A stretch of DNA of 64,000 nucleotides from Collimonas sp. OK242 (GTDB lineage: Bacteria > Pseudomonadota > Gammaproteobacteria > Burkholderiales > Burkholderiaceae_D). The DNA is taken from NCBI RefSeq assembly GCF_900107095.1, contig NZ_FNOR01000007.1, positions 124,001-188,000 on the forward strand. Direction: 5' to 3'. Both the position numbers and the translations under genes were made by a program. This document shows positions 15,981 to 23,878 of the stretch, piece by piece. Each line of letters opens with the position of its first letter. Within the stretch, counting starts at the first letter, position 1. Below the pieces are notes generated by a model. The model was not told the origin of the DNA. It searched no databases and saw nothing but the letters and a program-made list of their open reading frames with translations.

Positions 15981-17111
15981 TTAGAAAGCCCTGATGGTGG
16001 TGCCGCCGTCAGTAGATTCGAAACTGTCAGGGCTGATCATGACGCGGTTGCGGCCTGCCGCCTTGGCGCCATACAGCGCCATGTCGGCACGCTGGAAGGC
16101 CTCGTCTATGCTTTCGCCCGGCCGGAAATCGGTAATCCCGATGGAAGCCGTCAGGGTAATATCCTTGCCGAACCTGCTCCAGTCATACATCTCGGTCTCG
16201 GCGCAAATCCGGTCCAGCGCCGTCACGCCCTCTTGCACCGTGGTGCCGGTCAGCACCAGTACGAATTCGTCGCCGCCGTAACGGGCAAAATGGTCGCTCA
16301 GGCGCATTTCATTACGCACGATCTCGACAAAGGTCTTCAGCACCATATCGCCGGCAGCGTGGCCAAAATTGTCGTTAACCGACTTGAAGCCGTCCAGATC
16401 CAGGATGGCGATGCAGAAAGGCGTGCCGCCGCGCTGGAAGCGCTTTTGCTCGACCGCCAGGATTTCCATCAGCGAACGGCGGTTTTCGATATTGGTCAGC
16501 TCATCGCGGGTGGCCAGCTCCTGGACCCGCTTCATCGCCAGCACCAGCTGCTGGTTCTTTTCCATGATCTTGCGCTGCATGCGGCTCAGCATATTGGTCA
16601 GATAGATGCAGCGGCCCAGCGTCAGGATGAAGGACAGGCACACCAGCAACTGGCTGAAATTGTTCGCCACCGGCAGCCGCAGGTGTGCGCCGGCGACGCT
16701 GAAAGCCAGCACCAGGGCGAGCGAACCGACCAGCCAGCTCACCACGTACCAGAAGGTGCTCAGGCCCAGCACCCCGAAGCCGTAGATGATGAAGAAATTG
16801 ATCAGGAACAGGTAGCCCACCTGCGGCGCCAGGATCATGAAACCGGTCTGCAGCAGCAAAGCGACGACCACCTGCGGGAAAGTCAGGGCCGGATCCTTGT
16901 AGCGCCGGTTGAAGCCGCCACGGATTATCAGGTAGAAAATACCGTTGCTGATCACCACGGCCATGCCATAAAGCAGCACGATTTCCAGCTCAATCACCCC
17001 GGCACGGGCAAAACCCCACAGCAGCATGGTGTCCAGCAGGCTGCTCAAGGCAGCGCGCCCGAGCATACCTAATGCCATCGCATTCACTTCTTTTCGTCGT
17101 TGCGGTTTCAT
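15981..17111 (-). CDS. Membrane-bound diguanylate cyclase (GGDEF)
   Basis: A 376-residue protein predicted to make cyclic di-GMP from two GTP. The N-terminal half (to about residue 190) has six or so membrane helices without a recognised sensor motif. A short coiled segment leads to a GGDEF domain (about 205-365; DELTNIENRRSLMEIL, DLDGFKSVNDNFGHAAGD, RYGGDEFVL). The active-site GGDEF is intact, and the RxxD allosteric inhibition site is present (RLSD five residues before GGDEF), so product feedback is expected. ATG 17111 is the first start; an internal ATG 11 residues on (MALGML) is possible. Confidence 0.9.
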   Translation of the reverse strand: MKPQRRKEVNAMALGMLGRAALSSLLDTMLLWGFARAGVIELEIVLLYGMAVVISNGIFYLIIRGGFNRRYKDPALTFPQVVVALLLQTGFMILAPQVGYLFLINFFIIYGFGVLGLSTFWYVVSWLVGSLALVLAFSVAGAHLRLPVANNFSQLLVCLSFILTLGRCIYLTNMLSRMQRKIMEKNQQLVLAMKRVQELATRDELTNIENRRSLMEILAVEQKRFQRGGTPFCIAILDLDGFKSVNDNFGHAAGDMVLKTFVEIVRNEMRLSDHFARYGGDEFVLVLTGTTVQEGVTALDRICAETEMYDWSRFGKDITLTASIGITDFRPGESIDEAFQRADMALYGAKAAGRNRVMISPDSFESTDGGTTIRAF

Positions 17112-17399
17112 GTCTCCGACTTCCCGTTGATTGCCATTGTTTTTTTCACCCTTATAGGCAACCAGCAGTCACGCATGACTGACAGCGATTCATGTTGTGG
17201 GAGAAATGGATGCAGGACATGGTGCCAAAAAGAAACAATAATGCCATGTTCTGGTGGTCGCACGGATGCGGAATTAAGTTATGTATCAAAATTATTGCAC
17301 TACAGATATTCTATAGCTTACTGGTAATTTAAGCCGCATCGGCAAAAGTGGCACAGCAAATTTTAGGCGTCTTTAGCGTTTTAAGGGGATCAGGGCAGT

Positions 17400-17918
17400 A
17401 TGAGAGTCGTTATTTTATTATTAGTTGCCATCGGGATAGGCAGTTGGTACTGGAATCGTCAAAATTCCATCGATGAGGAGAGCGTCACACGCTTTTACGA
17501 CACCGCCACCGAGCACGTCCTGAATGGCCGCGGCAAGGAGTTGTGCGCCATGCTGACCAAGGATTTCACGCGCACCGGCATCAATTCCACCAGCCAGGGA
17601 CGGCTTCAAGAGAATTTTAACAAGGATGAAAGCTGCGACAAGTACAACAAGATGTTTGAATCGCTGGCCCAAGCCGGAAGGCAAGGCGGCATCTCGACCA
17701 ATTACCAGGTCACCATCGAACATATCGAGATCGGCAAGGATCGCAAGAGCGCAGAGGTGAAGGTCGCCACCAACATCAGCATGGCCGTCGGGCCGATCGG
17801 CAGGATCGCCGAGACCAGGGATAAAAGCAGCGAAACACTGGTGATCCGCAACGGCAAGCTGCTGCTGCAAAAATCCGAGGGCAGCGCGATAACCCGCACC
17901 ATCGGCGACCGGTTTTGA
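17400..17918 (+). CDS. Hypothetical membrane-anchored protein
   Basis: Unrecognised 172-residue protein. An N-terminal hydrophobic segment (MRVVILLLVAIGIGSWYW) could be a signal anchor, followed by a soluble domain starting DEESVTRFYDTATEHVLNGRGKELCAML. The predicted helix-then-strand pattern and the late VRNGKLLLQKSEG-like strand resemble NTF2-like proteins, but this is only a fold guess. The gene is followed by an intrinsic terminator and appears monocistronic. The 288-bp gap before it shows no other feature. Confidence 0.7.
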   Translation: MRVVILLLVAIGIGSWYWNRQNSIDEESVTRFYDTATEHVLNGRGKELCAMLTKDFTRTGINSTSQGRLQENFNKDESCDKYNKMFESLAQAGRQGGISTNYQVTIEHIEIGKDRKSAEVKVATNISMAVGPIGRIAETRDKSSETLVIRNGKLLLQKSEGSAITRTIGDRF

Positions 17919-17940
17919 TTCCCCCTTTGAAATTGCGGGC

Positions 17941-17972
17941 AAAAAAAAGACGGCCTTGCGGTCGTCTTTTTC
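17941..17972 (+). terminator. Rho-independent terminator of the 17400 gene
   Basis: AAAAGACGGCC (17945-17955) pairs with GGTCGTCTTTT (17960-17970, one G:T pair) across a TTGC loop, with an A-run before and a T-run after, so it can act in both directions. Confidence 0.8.
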
Positions 17973-17974
17973 AT

Positions 17975-18042
17975 ATTGATTCTTGAAATACAAATGCCCG
18001 CTTGCGCGGGCATTTGTATTCTGGCGGAGTGGACGGGACTCG
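17975..18042 (-). repeat. Partial duplication of tRNA-Asp 3' end plus flank
   Basis: 68 bp that repeat 18161-18228 with two mismatches. It holds the last 21 bases of tRNA-Asp including CCA, and the downstream hairpin ACAAATGCCCGC/GCGGGCATTTGT (17990-18017). No remaining tRNA body follows, so it is a fragment, possibly a recombination or integration scar. Confidence 0.8.
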
Positions 18043-18174
18043 CCTACACTTTGCAGGCCGCTGCTGCGCTTGCAAGCGCAGCCCTTCGATTCCCGCCGGA
18101 AGCCGCGCAGGCGGCTTCCTCCACTCCACAGAGCGATATCCCCGCAAGCGGGAATATGAAATTGATTCTTGAAA

Positions 18175-18207
18175 TAAAAACGCCCGCTTGCGCGGGCATT
18201 TGTATTC
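18175..18207 (-). terminator. Probable terminator behind tRNA-Asp
   Basis: GCCCGC TTGC GCGGGC hairpin (about 18182-18197) directly downstream of the tRNA on the minus strand, followed by a T-rich stretch (complement of the A-run at 18175-18180). Confidence 0.5.
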
Positions 18208-18284
18208 TGGCGGAGTGGACGGGACTCGAACCCGCGACCCCCGGCGTGACAGGCCGGTATTCTAACCAACTGAACTACCACTCC
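18208..18284 (-). tRNA. tRNA-Asp (GTC)
   Basis: 77 nt including encoded CCA. It begins GGAGTGGTAGTTCAG, carries anticodon GTC in CCTGTCACG and the T-arm GGGTTCGAGTCCC, and ends in CCACTCCGCCA. The acceptor stem GGAGTGG/CCACTCC pairs fully. It lies directly downstream of tRNA-Val and is probably co-transcribed. Confidence 0.97.
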
Positions 18285-18319
18285 TAAACTACTGCTTCAT
18301 TTACGATCGTCTGGCCACT

Positions 18320-18395
18320 TGGTGGGTGCTGAGAGGCTCGAACTCCCGACCTACGCCTTGTAAGGGCGCCGCTCTACCAACTGAGCTAAGCACCC
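18320..18395 (-). tRNA. tRNA-Val (TAC)
   Basis: 76 nt including encoded CCA. It begins GGGTGCTTAGCTCAG, has anticodon TAC in CCTTACAAG and T-arm GGAGTTCGAGCCTC, and ends GCACCCACCA. It is first in a two-tRNA leftward unit with tRNA-Asp. Confidence 0.97.
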
Positions 18396-18798
18396 AAAAT
18401 GCACACTTAGACAGCCAAACTTTCTTAGCGTATGTCACTACGCCTGAAGGGGGCAGATTGTACAACGGTTTTTTTAAATTTACTAGCGCTTCGTCACATT
18501 TTGTTTTGAAAAGTTTTTTGCAGTACTGCATTTGCGCCCGCAACCCCGCGTATTTACTGGATTGGCGGCTCCGGCGGCGAGTTTTAATTTTCTCTGTAAT
18601 TCGTCTGTGCGATTCTTTTTACCGAGTCTGTTTACCGAGACGGAACATCAGGCGCATATCGACTGTCTTAGTAGAATGCAGCTTGATAGAGTTCGTTGCT
18701 AACGGTGCTGCAGCTGGATTATCCAGCCATCTTAGACTTGCATCAAACACTATTAATACTCATAAAATAATTAATCTAATCTATGGAGATGCACTGAG
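18396..18798. other. Gene-free stretch between tRNA-Val and lipoprotein gene
   Basis: About 400 bp with no supported gene. It is more AT-rich than its surroundings, especially 18740-18790, which probably contains the promoter of the rightward lipoprotein gene. The tRNA promoter should lie near 18400-18470. I see no hairpin or repeat of note. Confidence 0.5.
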
Positions 18799-19263
18799 AT
18801 GAATGCCCGAATCAGGATAGGCTTGTACGCCTTCAGCGCGATCATGCTGGCCGCCTGCACCAACAAGCTGGCGGAATCGCCGCTGTCCTCCACCACGTCA
18901 AACGCAACTTCAACGGCCACCACGCTGGATGACTACAAGCGCGGGCTGGCGCAAAGAATTGTCGCGGTCAACTCGAGCGCAGTGTACGTCGGACGGCCGC
19001 AGGCACTATTGCGCGCCGTGATTGTCGTCAAATATTTCGTGAGCGCCGACGGTCAATTGCTGCGCGCGGACATTTTGCGCAGCAATCGAGACCGCAATGC
19101 CGAAGCCACCGCGTTGGCAACGCTACGGCGTGCCGCTCCTTTCCCCAAACCCGATAGCAGACTCTTGCGCCGCGGCGAAGTCGAGGTCGCCGAAAGCTGG
19201 CTGTTCAATGACGACGGCCGCTTCCAGTTACGCTCTATCGCAGAGCGGCAGATGGACGAGTAA
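18799..19263 (+). CDS. Lipoprotein with TonB-C-like domain
   Basis: A 154-residue predicted lipoprotein: signal peptide with lipobox LAAC (Cys20), a Ser/Thr-rich linker (about 25-45) and a C-terminal domain resembling the TonB C-terminal fold (VVKYFVSADGQLLRADILRSNRDRNAEATALATLRRAAPFPKP), as in energy-transducer-like proteins. It lacks the N-terminal membrane helix and Pro-rich spacer of true TonB, so it is more likely a stand-alone periplasmic lipoprotein than an ExbBD partner. GGAGATGCACTG precedes the ATG. Function unknown. Confidence 0.75.
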   Translation: MNARIRIGLYAFSAIMLAACTNKLAESPLSSTTSNATSTATTLDDYKRGLAQRIVAVNSSAVYVGRPQALLRAVIVVKYFVSADGQLLRADILRSNRDRNAEATALATLRRAAPFPKPDSRLLRRGEVEVAESWLFNDDGRFQLRSIAERQMDE

Positions 19264-19428
19264 GCGCCAGCGCTATTGCCCGATCGTGGCGCGACGGTGT
19301 CCGACTTGCTTCCAGCGCGCTTCTCGCCTACCATCGAGCTACCAGCCGGAATGCAAAGATCGACCCCGTGTGCACTCCGCCACGCCGCGTTCGCACCTAT
19401 ATCCCCTTTTCTACGAGACAGCATCGCA

Positions 19429-19839
19429 ATGGATAACCAGCCGCCACTCCTCATTTCCAGTTTCGACCTGGAGCGTATTGAACAATTGCTGGCATCCCGC
19501 GCCTACCGCAACCTGCCCGGCATCGGCGCCTTGCAGAACGAACTGAGCCGCGCCACCGTGCTGGCTCCCGAAGACATTCCGCCGGGTGTAATTACAATGA
19601 ATTCCGCGGTGCGTTTCGTCGATGAGGTCAGCAACACGGAATACGGCATGACGCTGGCCTACCCGAGCCCATTCAATCCGCCTGACGCGGTATCGATCCT
19701 GGCGCCGGTCGGCAGCGCCCTGCTGGGGCTGTCGGTAGGGCAATCGATTTCCTGGCAAGGTCCGGGCGGCCGGCCTTTAAAGCTGCGCATACTGGACGTG
19801 ACCTATCAGCCGGAAGCCAACGGCGAATTCCATCTCTAA
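19429..19839 (+). CDS. rnk: Nucleoside diphosphate kinase regulator Rnk-like (GreA/GreB C-domain)
   Basis: A 136-residue protein with a C-terminal GreA/GreB FKBP-like domain (PPGVITMNSAVRFVDEVSNTEYGMTLAYP ... ILAPVGSALLGLSVGQSISWQGPGGRPLKLRILDV) and a short N-terminal helix (ISSFDLERIEQLLAS), the arrangement of Rnk. Rnk proteins bind RNA polymerase and lack the Gre antipause coiled coil. ATG 19429 is the family start; the frame extends upstream to 19276 with unrelated residues. Preceding and following genes are co-directional but separated by more than 100 bp. Confidence 0.88.
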   Translation: MDNQPPLLISSFDLERIEQLLASRAYRNLPGIGALQNELSRATVLAPEDIPPGVITMNSAVRFVDEVSNTEYGMTLAYPSPFNPPDAVSILAPVGSALLGLSVGQSISWQGPGGRPLKLRILDVTYQPEANGEFHL

Positions 19840-19950
19840 TAAAATGCGCAATGGCGCGCTGCATCGTCAACGGTGCAGCCGCAAATTTTCGCAAGTTTTC
19901 GATACGCGGGATTTTCGCGTCAGTTACACAAAGAATAAAGACAGGCCATC

Positions 19951-20460
19951 ATGTTAAGTGCAGATTATCAACGCCCTGCCAAGCTCTACCGATACTCGGA
20001 ACGGCAATGGCTGGAGCGCTCCCTGACGCTCGGAGAATTTCGTTTGCGTCCGCCCGCGGAAAGCCTGCAAATCAGCAATCTCCATCATTCGCGCGGCGCG
20101 ACAACCCGGGCGGCGCCGCAAATGCTGACCTTGAGCTTGAGCAGCAGCGATGACGCCAGTTTGTTCAACGCGTTCGCCCCATCGGATTGCCGCCTGGTGA
20201 TTCACGACACGGAGCAATTCGGCGAGTTGATCCATCGCGCCGCGCAGCGTGTGCTGCCGAACTGGGCCGGGATTGACGCCGCCGTCAGCTACGGCCAGCC
20301 CAGCCCTTTGGGCAGCGCTTTCAGCAAAGCCAAGCGCGACGCGTCCCACCAGGAATGGCTGTTTGCCTGGCGGCCGGCGCAGGCGACGATCGCCTTGCGC
20401 CCTATCGTTATCCAGATCGGCAACATCGAAGCGATTGCGGAACTGCAAAATAAGAAATAA
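19951..20460 (+). CDS. Hypothetical protein
   Basis: Unrecognised 169-residue soluble protein (MLSADYQRPAKLYRYSERQWLERSLTLGEFRLRPP...). The first third resembles a repeated motif style seen in uncharacterised proteobacterial proteins where a residue-rich R-x-P segment leads into a beta-rich body (MLTLSLSSSDDASLF, CRLVIHDTEQFGELIHRAAQRVLPNW). No signal peptide or membrane segment. Codon use matches the neighbours. It stands alone, 110 bp from rnk. Function unknown. Confidence 0.65.
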   Translation: MLSADYQRPAKLYRYSERQWLERSLTLGEFRLRPPAESLQISNLHHSRGATTRAAPQMLTLSLSSSDDASLFNAFAPSDCRLVIHDTEQFGELIHRAAQRVLPNWAGIDAAVSYGQPSPLGSAFSKAKRDASHQEWLFAWRPAQATIALRPIVIQIGNIEAIAELQNKK

Positions 20461-20647
20461 GACTTGATTGCGGCAGCACAAGTCCCCCGTCCCGGGTGAC
20501 TGGCAGGCGCACTATCAATATCAAAAAAACACTTTGTTGGCAGGTAGGCATAGGAGCCTGTATCATCGCTACGACTAACTCAGTTCCGCCGCAGTTTTTA
20601 CAGAAGCGGCCGCTATACTAGAAATTCACGAATGAAGGAGCCACACG

Positions 20648-20947
20648 ATGCACCGATCCACTCTGAGAACCCGCAGCGATCTGCGCAGCATGGTCGAAGA
20701 TGCGCAACAGCTGTTTCGCGAAGCGGCCGCCAGCACCGGCGAGAAAGCCGAAGATTTGCGTGACAAAGGTTTGGAACTACTCGACTCCGCCGTGTCTAAG
20801 GCACAAGACGTGCAAGCTGCCGCCATTGAAGCAGGCAAGGAAATCGCCGCCACCACCGACGACTACGTCCAGGAAAATCCGTGGCGCGCGATTGCCATTT
20901 CGGCCGGTATCGGCTTGCTGGTCGGCCTGGTCATTTCCCGCAAATAA
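20648..20947 (+). CDS. DUF883 (ElaB/YqjD) membrane-anchored protein
   Basis: A 99-residue protein with a long amphipathic helical body (SMVEDAQQLFREAAASTGEKAEDLRDKGLELLDSAVSKAQDVQ) and one C-terminal membrane helix (AIAISAGIGLLVGLVI) preceded by the family signature DDYVQENPWRA. In E. coli, YqjD/ElaB bind ribosomes and anchor them to the inner membrane in stationary phase. AAGGAG lies upstream of the ATG. It is first in a tight cluster with YqjE- and YqjK-like genes, as in E. coli yqjDEK. Confidence 0.9.
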   Translation: MHRSTLRTRSDLRSMVEDAQQLFREAAASTGEKAEDLRDKGLELLDSAVSKAQDVQAAAIEAGKEIAATTDDYVQENPWRAIAISAGIGLLVGLVISRK

Positions 20948-20971
20948 TCGCAGCATAACTATCAGGCTCGC

Positions 20972-21358
20972 ATGAACCCACAACAACCCAAGCACGGCAG
21001 TCCGGGCCTGGTGTCCGGGCTGGTCGGCACCGCCAAGAACATGTTTGCGCTGGTGATTAGCCGCATCGAGCTGGCCGCCCTCGAATTCTCCGAGATCGGC
21101 CCCCATCTGTTCCAGTTATTCCTGGTCTGTGCGCTCGGCATCGTCGCCTTGTGGTTTGCGCTGGCCTTCTGGAGCGGCCTGGTGCTGGTGCTGGCCTGGG
21201 AGGCCCTGGGCTGGAAGATACTGTTGATCCTGGCCGTATTCTTTACGATTCTTGCGATCGGCACCGGCTTGTACGTGCGTAGCGTTTTGCGCCAGGGCCG
21301 GCTCGGTTTGCCGGCGACCATGGCCGAACTGCGCAAAGACCGCGACGCCTTACTTTGA
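20972..21358 (+). CDS. yqjE: YqjE-like phage-holin-family membrane protein
   Basis: A 128-residue protein with two central hydrophobic hairpin helices (FQLFLVCALGIVALWFALAFWSGLVLVLAW and ILLILAVFFTILAIGTGLYV) and the N-terminal LVGTAKNMFALVISRIELAALEFSEI. This matches YqjE (holin superfamily III in name only). It lies 24 bp behind the DUF883 gene and 14 bp before the next gene, so the three are one operon. Despite the database label it is a chromosomal housekeeping-type protein, not evidence of a prophage. Confidence 0.88.
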   Translation: MNPQQPKHGSPGLVSGLVGTAKNMFALVISRIELAALEFSEIGPHLFQLFLVCALGIVALWFALAFWSGLVLVLAWEALGWKILLILAVFFTILAIGTGLYVRSVLRQGRLGLPATMAELRKDRDALL

Positions 21359-21372
21359 AAACGGGACCTGAC

Positions 21373-21750
21373 ATGAGCAGACATTCAGGACTGGACAGCC
21401 AGCTTTCAACCGCCGAGCGCAAGCAAAAGCTGTTGCAGGAAGGCGCACGATATCGCGCCGACATGCTCGTCTCGCGCGATATCGTGCGTGCTAACCTGAA
21501 CAGCAAATCGCTGGCGTCCATCGTGCTGGGCCGGATGACCGGCATCGCTACTTCGGTGTTCAGCAATCCGATCAATCTCAAGAGCGCCAATCTACGGGCC
21601 GTGCTGCCGCTGCTGCTGACCGGCGCATCATGGTTATCCAGGCGTCATGCCCGCAAACCCCTTCTTATCGGCGCTGCCGTCATCGCAGCAATCGGCGGCG
21701 CGGCGTTTATCAGCAGTAGAAATACCAAGGCAACAACGGACGATGAATAG
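21373..21750 (+). CDS. YqjK-like protein
   Basis: A 125-residue protein completing the yqjD-yqjE-yqjK-like cluster. The N-terminal half is basic and helical (STAERKQKLLQEGARYRADMLVSRDIVRANLNSKSL), and a C-terminal hydrophobic stretch (LLIGAAVIAAIGGAAFI, about residues 98-115) follows a small Ala/Leu-rich segment. ATG 21373 is taken; a TTG at 21355 overlapping the yqjE stop is possible. Assignment rests mainly on position and size. Confidence 0.72.
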   Translation: MSRHSGLDSQLSTAERKQKLLQEGARYRADMLVSRDIVRANLNSKSLASIVLGRMTGIATSVFSNPINLKSANLRAVLPLLLTGASWLSRRHARKPLLIGAAVIAAIGGAAFISSRNTKATTDDE

Positions 21751-21817
21751 CCGCAATCTCCAGCCGGAGATGCGGAGTTTTTTGCTGATGCTGTCTCAAC
21801 CTAAGAGAGGAAAGTCA

Positions 21818-22483
21818 ATGAATAAATTCAAGATCGGCGCCCTGGTCCTGGCGGTTACCGTGGCAACCGCGGGCTGTGCCAACATGACGGAAACCCAAAG
21901 AGACACAACGATGGGCGCCGGCGCCGGTGCTGTATTGGGCGGCCTGGTAGGCGGCATTGCAGGCCCGGGCGGTGCCGGACGGACAGCTGCCGGTGCGGCG
22001 ATTGGCGGTGCAATTGGCGCGGTTGCCGGCAATATCTGGGGTAAGCGCCAGCAAGAACAAAAAGCGGCGATGGAAAAAGCTACTGCCGGTACTAACGTAC
22101 AAGTCACGCAGACAGCCGATAACCGCCTGAAGGTCAACGTTCCAGCCGATACCGGCTTTGCTACCGGACGCGCCGACCTCAATCCAGCCCTGCGCCCGAT
22201 CCTGGACCAGCTGGCGACAACGCTGGCCCAGAGCCCGACATCGCTGGTAGAAGTCTACGGCCATACGGATAATACCGGTACGGACGCCATCAACGGTCCG
22301 CTGTCACGTCAGCGCGCACAGAATGTCAGCAGCTACCTGAGCAGCCGCGGCGTCGCGCCAAACCGCATCACCATGGATGGTCTCGGCTCCTCCCAGCCGC
22401 TGGTTGCCAACGATACGGCAGCCCATCGCGCGACTAATCGCCGCGCCGAGATTTATGTCCGGGAACCGGCTCCTGCTCAGTAA
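21818..22483 (+). CDS. OmpA-family lipoprotein (YiaD-like)
   Basis: Outer-membrane lipoprotein of 221 residues: lipobox TAGC (Cys20), a glycine-zipper region (about residues 33-75, GAGAGAVLGGLVGGIAG ... GGAIGAVAGNIWG) and a C-terminal OmpA peptidoglycan-binding domain (about 110-215; LVEVYGHTDNTGTDAINGPLSRQRAQNVSSYL, NRRAEIYV). This layout matches YiaD-like proteins that bridge the outer membrane and peptidoglycan. AAGAGAGGAAA precedes ATG 21818. An intrinsic terminator follows. It lies 67 bp behind the YqjK-like gene. Confidence 0.9.
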   Translation: MNKFKIGALVLAVTVATAGCANMTETQRDTTMGAGAGAVLGGLVGGIAGPGGAGRTAAGAAIGGAIGAVAGNIWGKRQQEQKAAMEKATAGTNVQVTQTADNRLKVNVPADTGFATGRADLNPALRPILDQLATTLAQSPTSLVEVYGHTDNTGTDAINGPLSRQRAQNVSSYLSSRGVAPNRITMDGLGSSQPLVANDTAAHRATNRRAEIYVREPAPAQ

Positions 22484-22526
22484 GGCCGGCAACAGGTTTA
22501 TTGATCTGCCGACCAAGCCCTCGGGC

Positions 22527-22563
22527 GAAAAAAAAACCAGTCAATGTTTTGACTGGTTTTTTT
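22527..22563 (+). terminator. Rho-independent terminator
   Basis: AAAACCAGTCAA pairs with TTTGACTGGTTTT around a short TG(T) loop, with an A-run before and a T-run after, so it can serve both the OmpA lipoprotein gene and the convergent cytochrome gene. Confidence 0.85.
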
Positions 22564-22586
22564 TCGACTCCCGGATCAGGATTGAA

Positions 22587-23162
22587 TTACTTTGCTGCCG
22601 GCTCCGCAGCGGCACTGGCTGCAGCGGAGGCTGAAGCAACAGCGGCTGGCGCCGGTACTGCCGGTTCCTTGAACTTGCCGCCGGATTGATTGGCCATATA
22701 GACCACGGCGCGCGCTACTTCGATATCGTCCAGGTCGGCATTGCCGCCCTTGGCCGGCATCGCCCGCAAACCGTGCAATGCATATCCGACCACCTTGTCG
22801 TAGCCGTCGGCCAGACGCGGACCCCAGGCACCGGCATCGCCAACCTTAGGCGCACCCGCTACGCCAGCTGCATGGCAAGCTGCGCAAGTAGATTTGAAAA
22901 CTTCTTCGCCCGACAGCAATTGCTTCGGTGCGTTGACATCCTTGAAGGTGAAACCGGCATCGGCCACAGGGCTGATACGGGCGGCAATCGCTTCCGGCGT
23001 CTGCCCTTCGGAACCGGCGCCGACTTTCTTGCCGGCAGTGACGTATTGCACCAGCAATACGATGCAGATGATAGGGACCAAAAAGCCCGCTGCAATGGCA
23101 ACGATCAGTTGCTTCGGTGTCCTGATCGCGGATTGATGTTCTTCGTTATGTGCGTCGCTCAT
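22587..23162 (-). CDS. Membrane-anchored cytochrome c5-type protein
   Basis: A 191-residue c-type cytochrome: N-terminal membrane anchor (about residues 19-41, IVAIAAGFLVPIICIVLLVQYV), one heme-binding CAACH (residues 93-97) and a likely axial Met135 in LRAMPAKGG. The C-terminal tail is Ala-rich (ASASAAASAAAEPAA). It would carry electrons in the periplasm, probably toward a terminal oxidase. ATG 23162 is the natural start; an upstream TTG-type extension to 23237 is unlikely. Confidence 0.9.
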   Translation of the reverse strand: MSDAHNEEHQSAIRTPKQLIVAIAAGFLVPIICIVLLVQYVTAGKKVGAGSEGQTPEAIAARISPVADAGFTFKDVNAPKQLLSGEEVFKSTCAACHAAGVAGAPKVGDAGAWGPRLADGYDKVVGYALHGLRAMPAKGGNADLDDIEVARAVVYMANQSGGKFKEPAVPAPAAVASASAAASAAAEPAAK

Positions 23163-23361
23163 GATTCCCTCAGTGCAATTTTCAAAGCCGTAGCCGGATA
23201 GGCGCAAAAAACAGTTGAAACCGCCCAAACAGCGCACGATCCCCCGCCAAACCCTTGATTATAGTCGCAATAATTACTATTTGGAACGGAGAAACGTTGC
23301 TTTACATGGACGCGCGCGCAGAAAAACGGTATCCTTCATGCCTCTTCACCGTTCCTCTTAT

Positions 23362-23437
23362 GCGGCTGTAGCTCAGTGGATAGAGTATTGGCCTCCGAAG
23401 CCAAGGGTCGCTGGTTCGATTCCAGCCAGCCGCACCA
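23362..23437 (+). tRNA. tRNA-Arg (CCG)
   Basis: 76 nt including CCA. It begins GCGGCTGTAGCTCAG, has anticodon CCG in CCTCCGAAG and T-arm GGTTCGATTCC, and ends CAGCCGCACCA. Acceptor stem GCGGCTG/CAGCCGC pairs fully. Confidence 0.97.
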
Positions 23438-23580
23438 TATTATGCAATAAAATCAAATGGTTACGCGCTTATGCATGTAGCCATTTTTTATTTTCGCTTC
23501 GATCATCGCTCCATGTAACCGCTGTGCAACCCGATTTGACGAATAGTCGGCTTTTTCGCGGTATCACGGCCCGGCTCGCC

Positions 23581-23756
23581 CTAGTTCGTGTCGCCTGTTG
23601 TAACTGTGGCAGGTACAGCGGCAGTCTGGCCGCGGACTACCCCCCCGCCGAAGCTTGATAAACGTCGATGGCGGCAATAGCGATCAGTGCGACGTTAATG
23701 ATGTACTCAGTCACACCTTGGCCCGGCTGACGCGACAGCAATTTGCGTTGTTGCAT
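23581..23756 (-). pseudogene. Flp/TadE-type mini-pilin, frameshifted in a G7 tract
   Basis: ATG 23756 follows GGGGA and encodes a short prepilin-like protein: basic start MQQRKLLSRQ, then the Flp-type hydrophobic signature GQGVTEYIINVALIAIAAIDVYQ. As written, the frame stops at 23637 after 39 residues, immediately behind seven G (complement of 23640-23646). Adding one G continues the frame into VVRGQTAAVPATVTTGDTN and a stop at 23581 (58 residues); the VRxQTAA wording resembles the normal end of these proteins. So this is either a pseudogene, a slippage-switchable gene or a sequencing error. No tad/pil genes are nearby. Confidence 0.65.
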
Positions 23757-23878
23757 AAATTCCCCTTGATTTTGAACTACAATAAAATTGCCTAATTGCA
23801 TTAAATGCTGATTTGTCATCCGTAAAAAATTGCAATAACCCCTTTAAAATCTCCGCAGTTATTGTTGCGAACACGAAC

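Noticed and set aside
18043-18160. A further tRNA between the two repeated segments
   Set aside because: TTCGATTCCCGCC resembles a T-arm, but no matching acceptor, D-arm or anticodon stem can be drawn.
18326-18802. 158-codon plus-strand frame starting inside the tRNA-Val gene
   Set aside because: It overlaps the tRNA and has no family pattern; its residues (Arg, Cys, Ser rich) look non-coding.
20972-21358. Phage holin as sign of a prophage
   Set aside because: The gene sits in a yqjD-yqjE-yqjK-like housekeeping cluster; no other phage gene is present.
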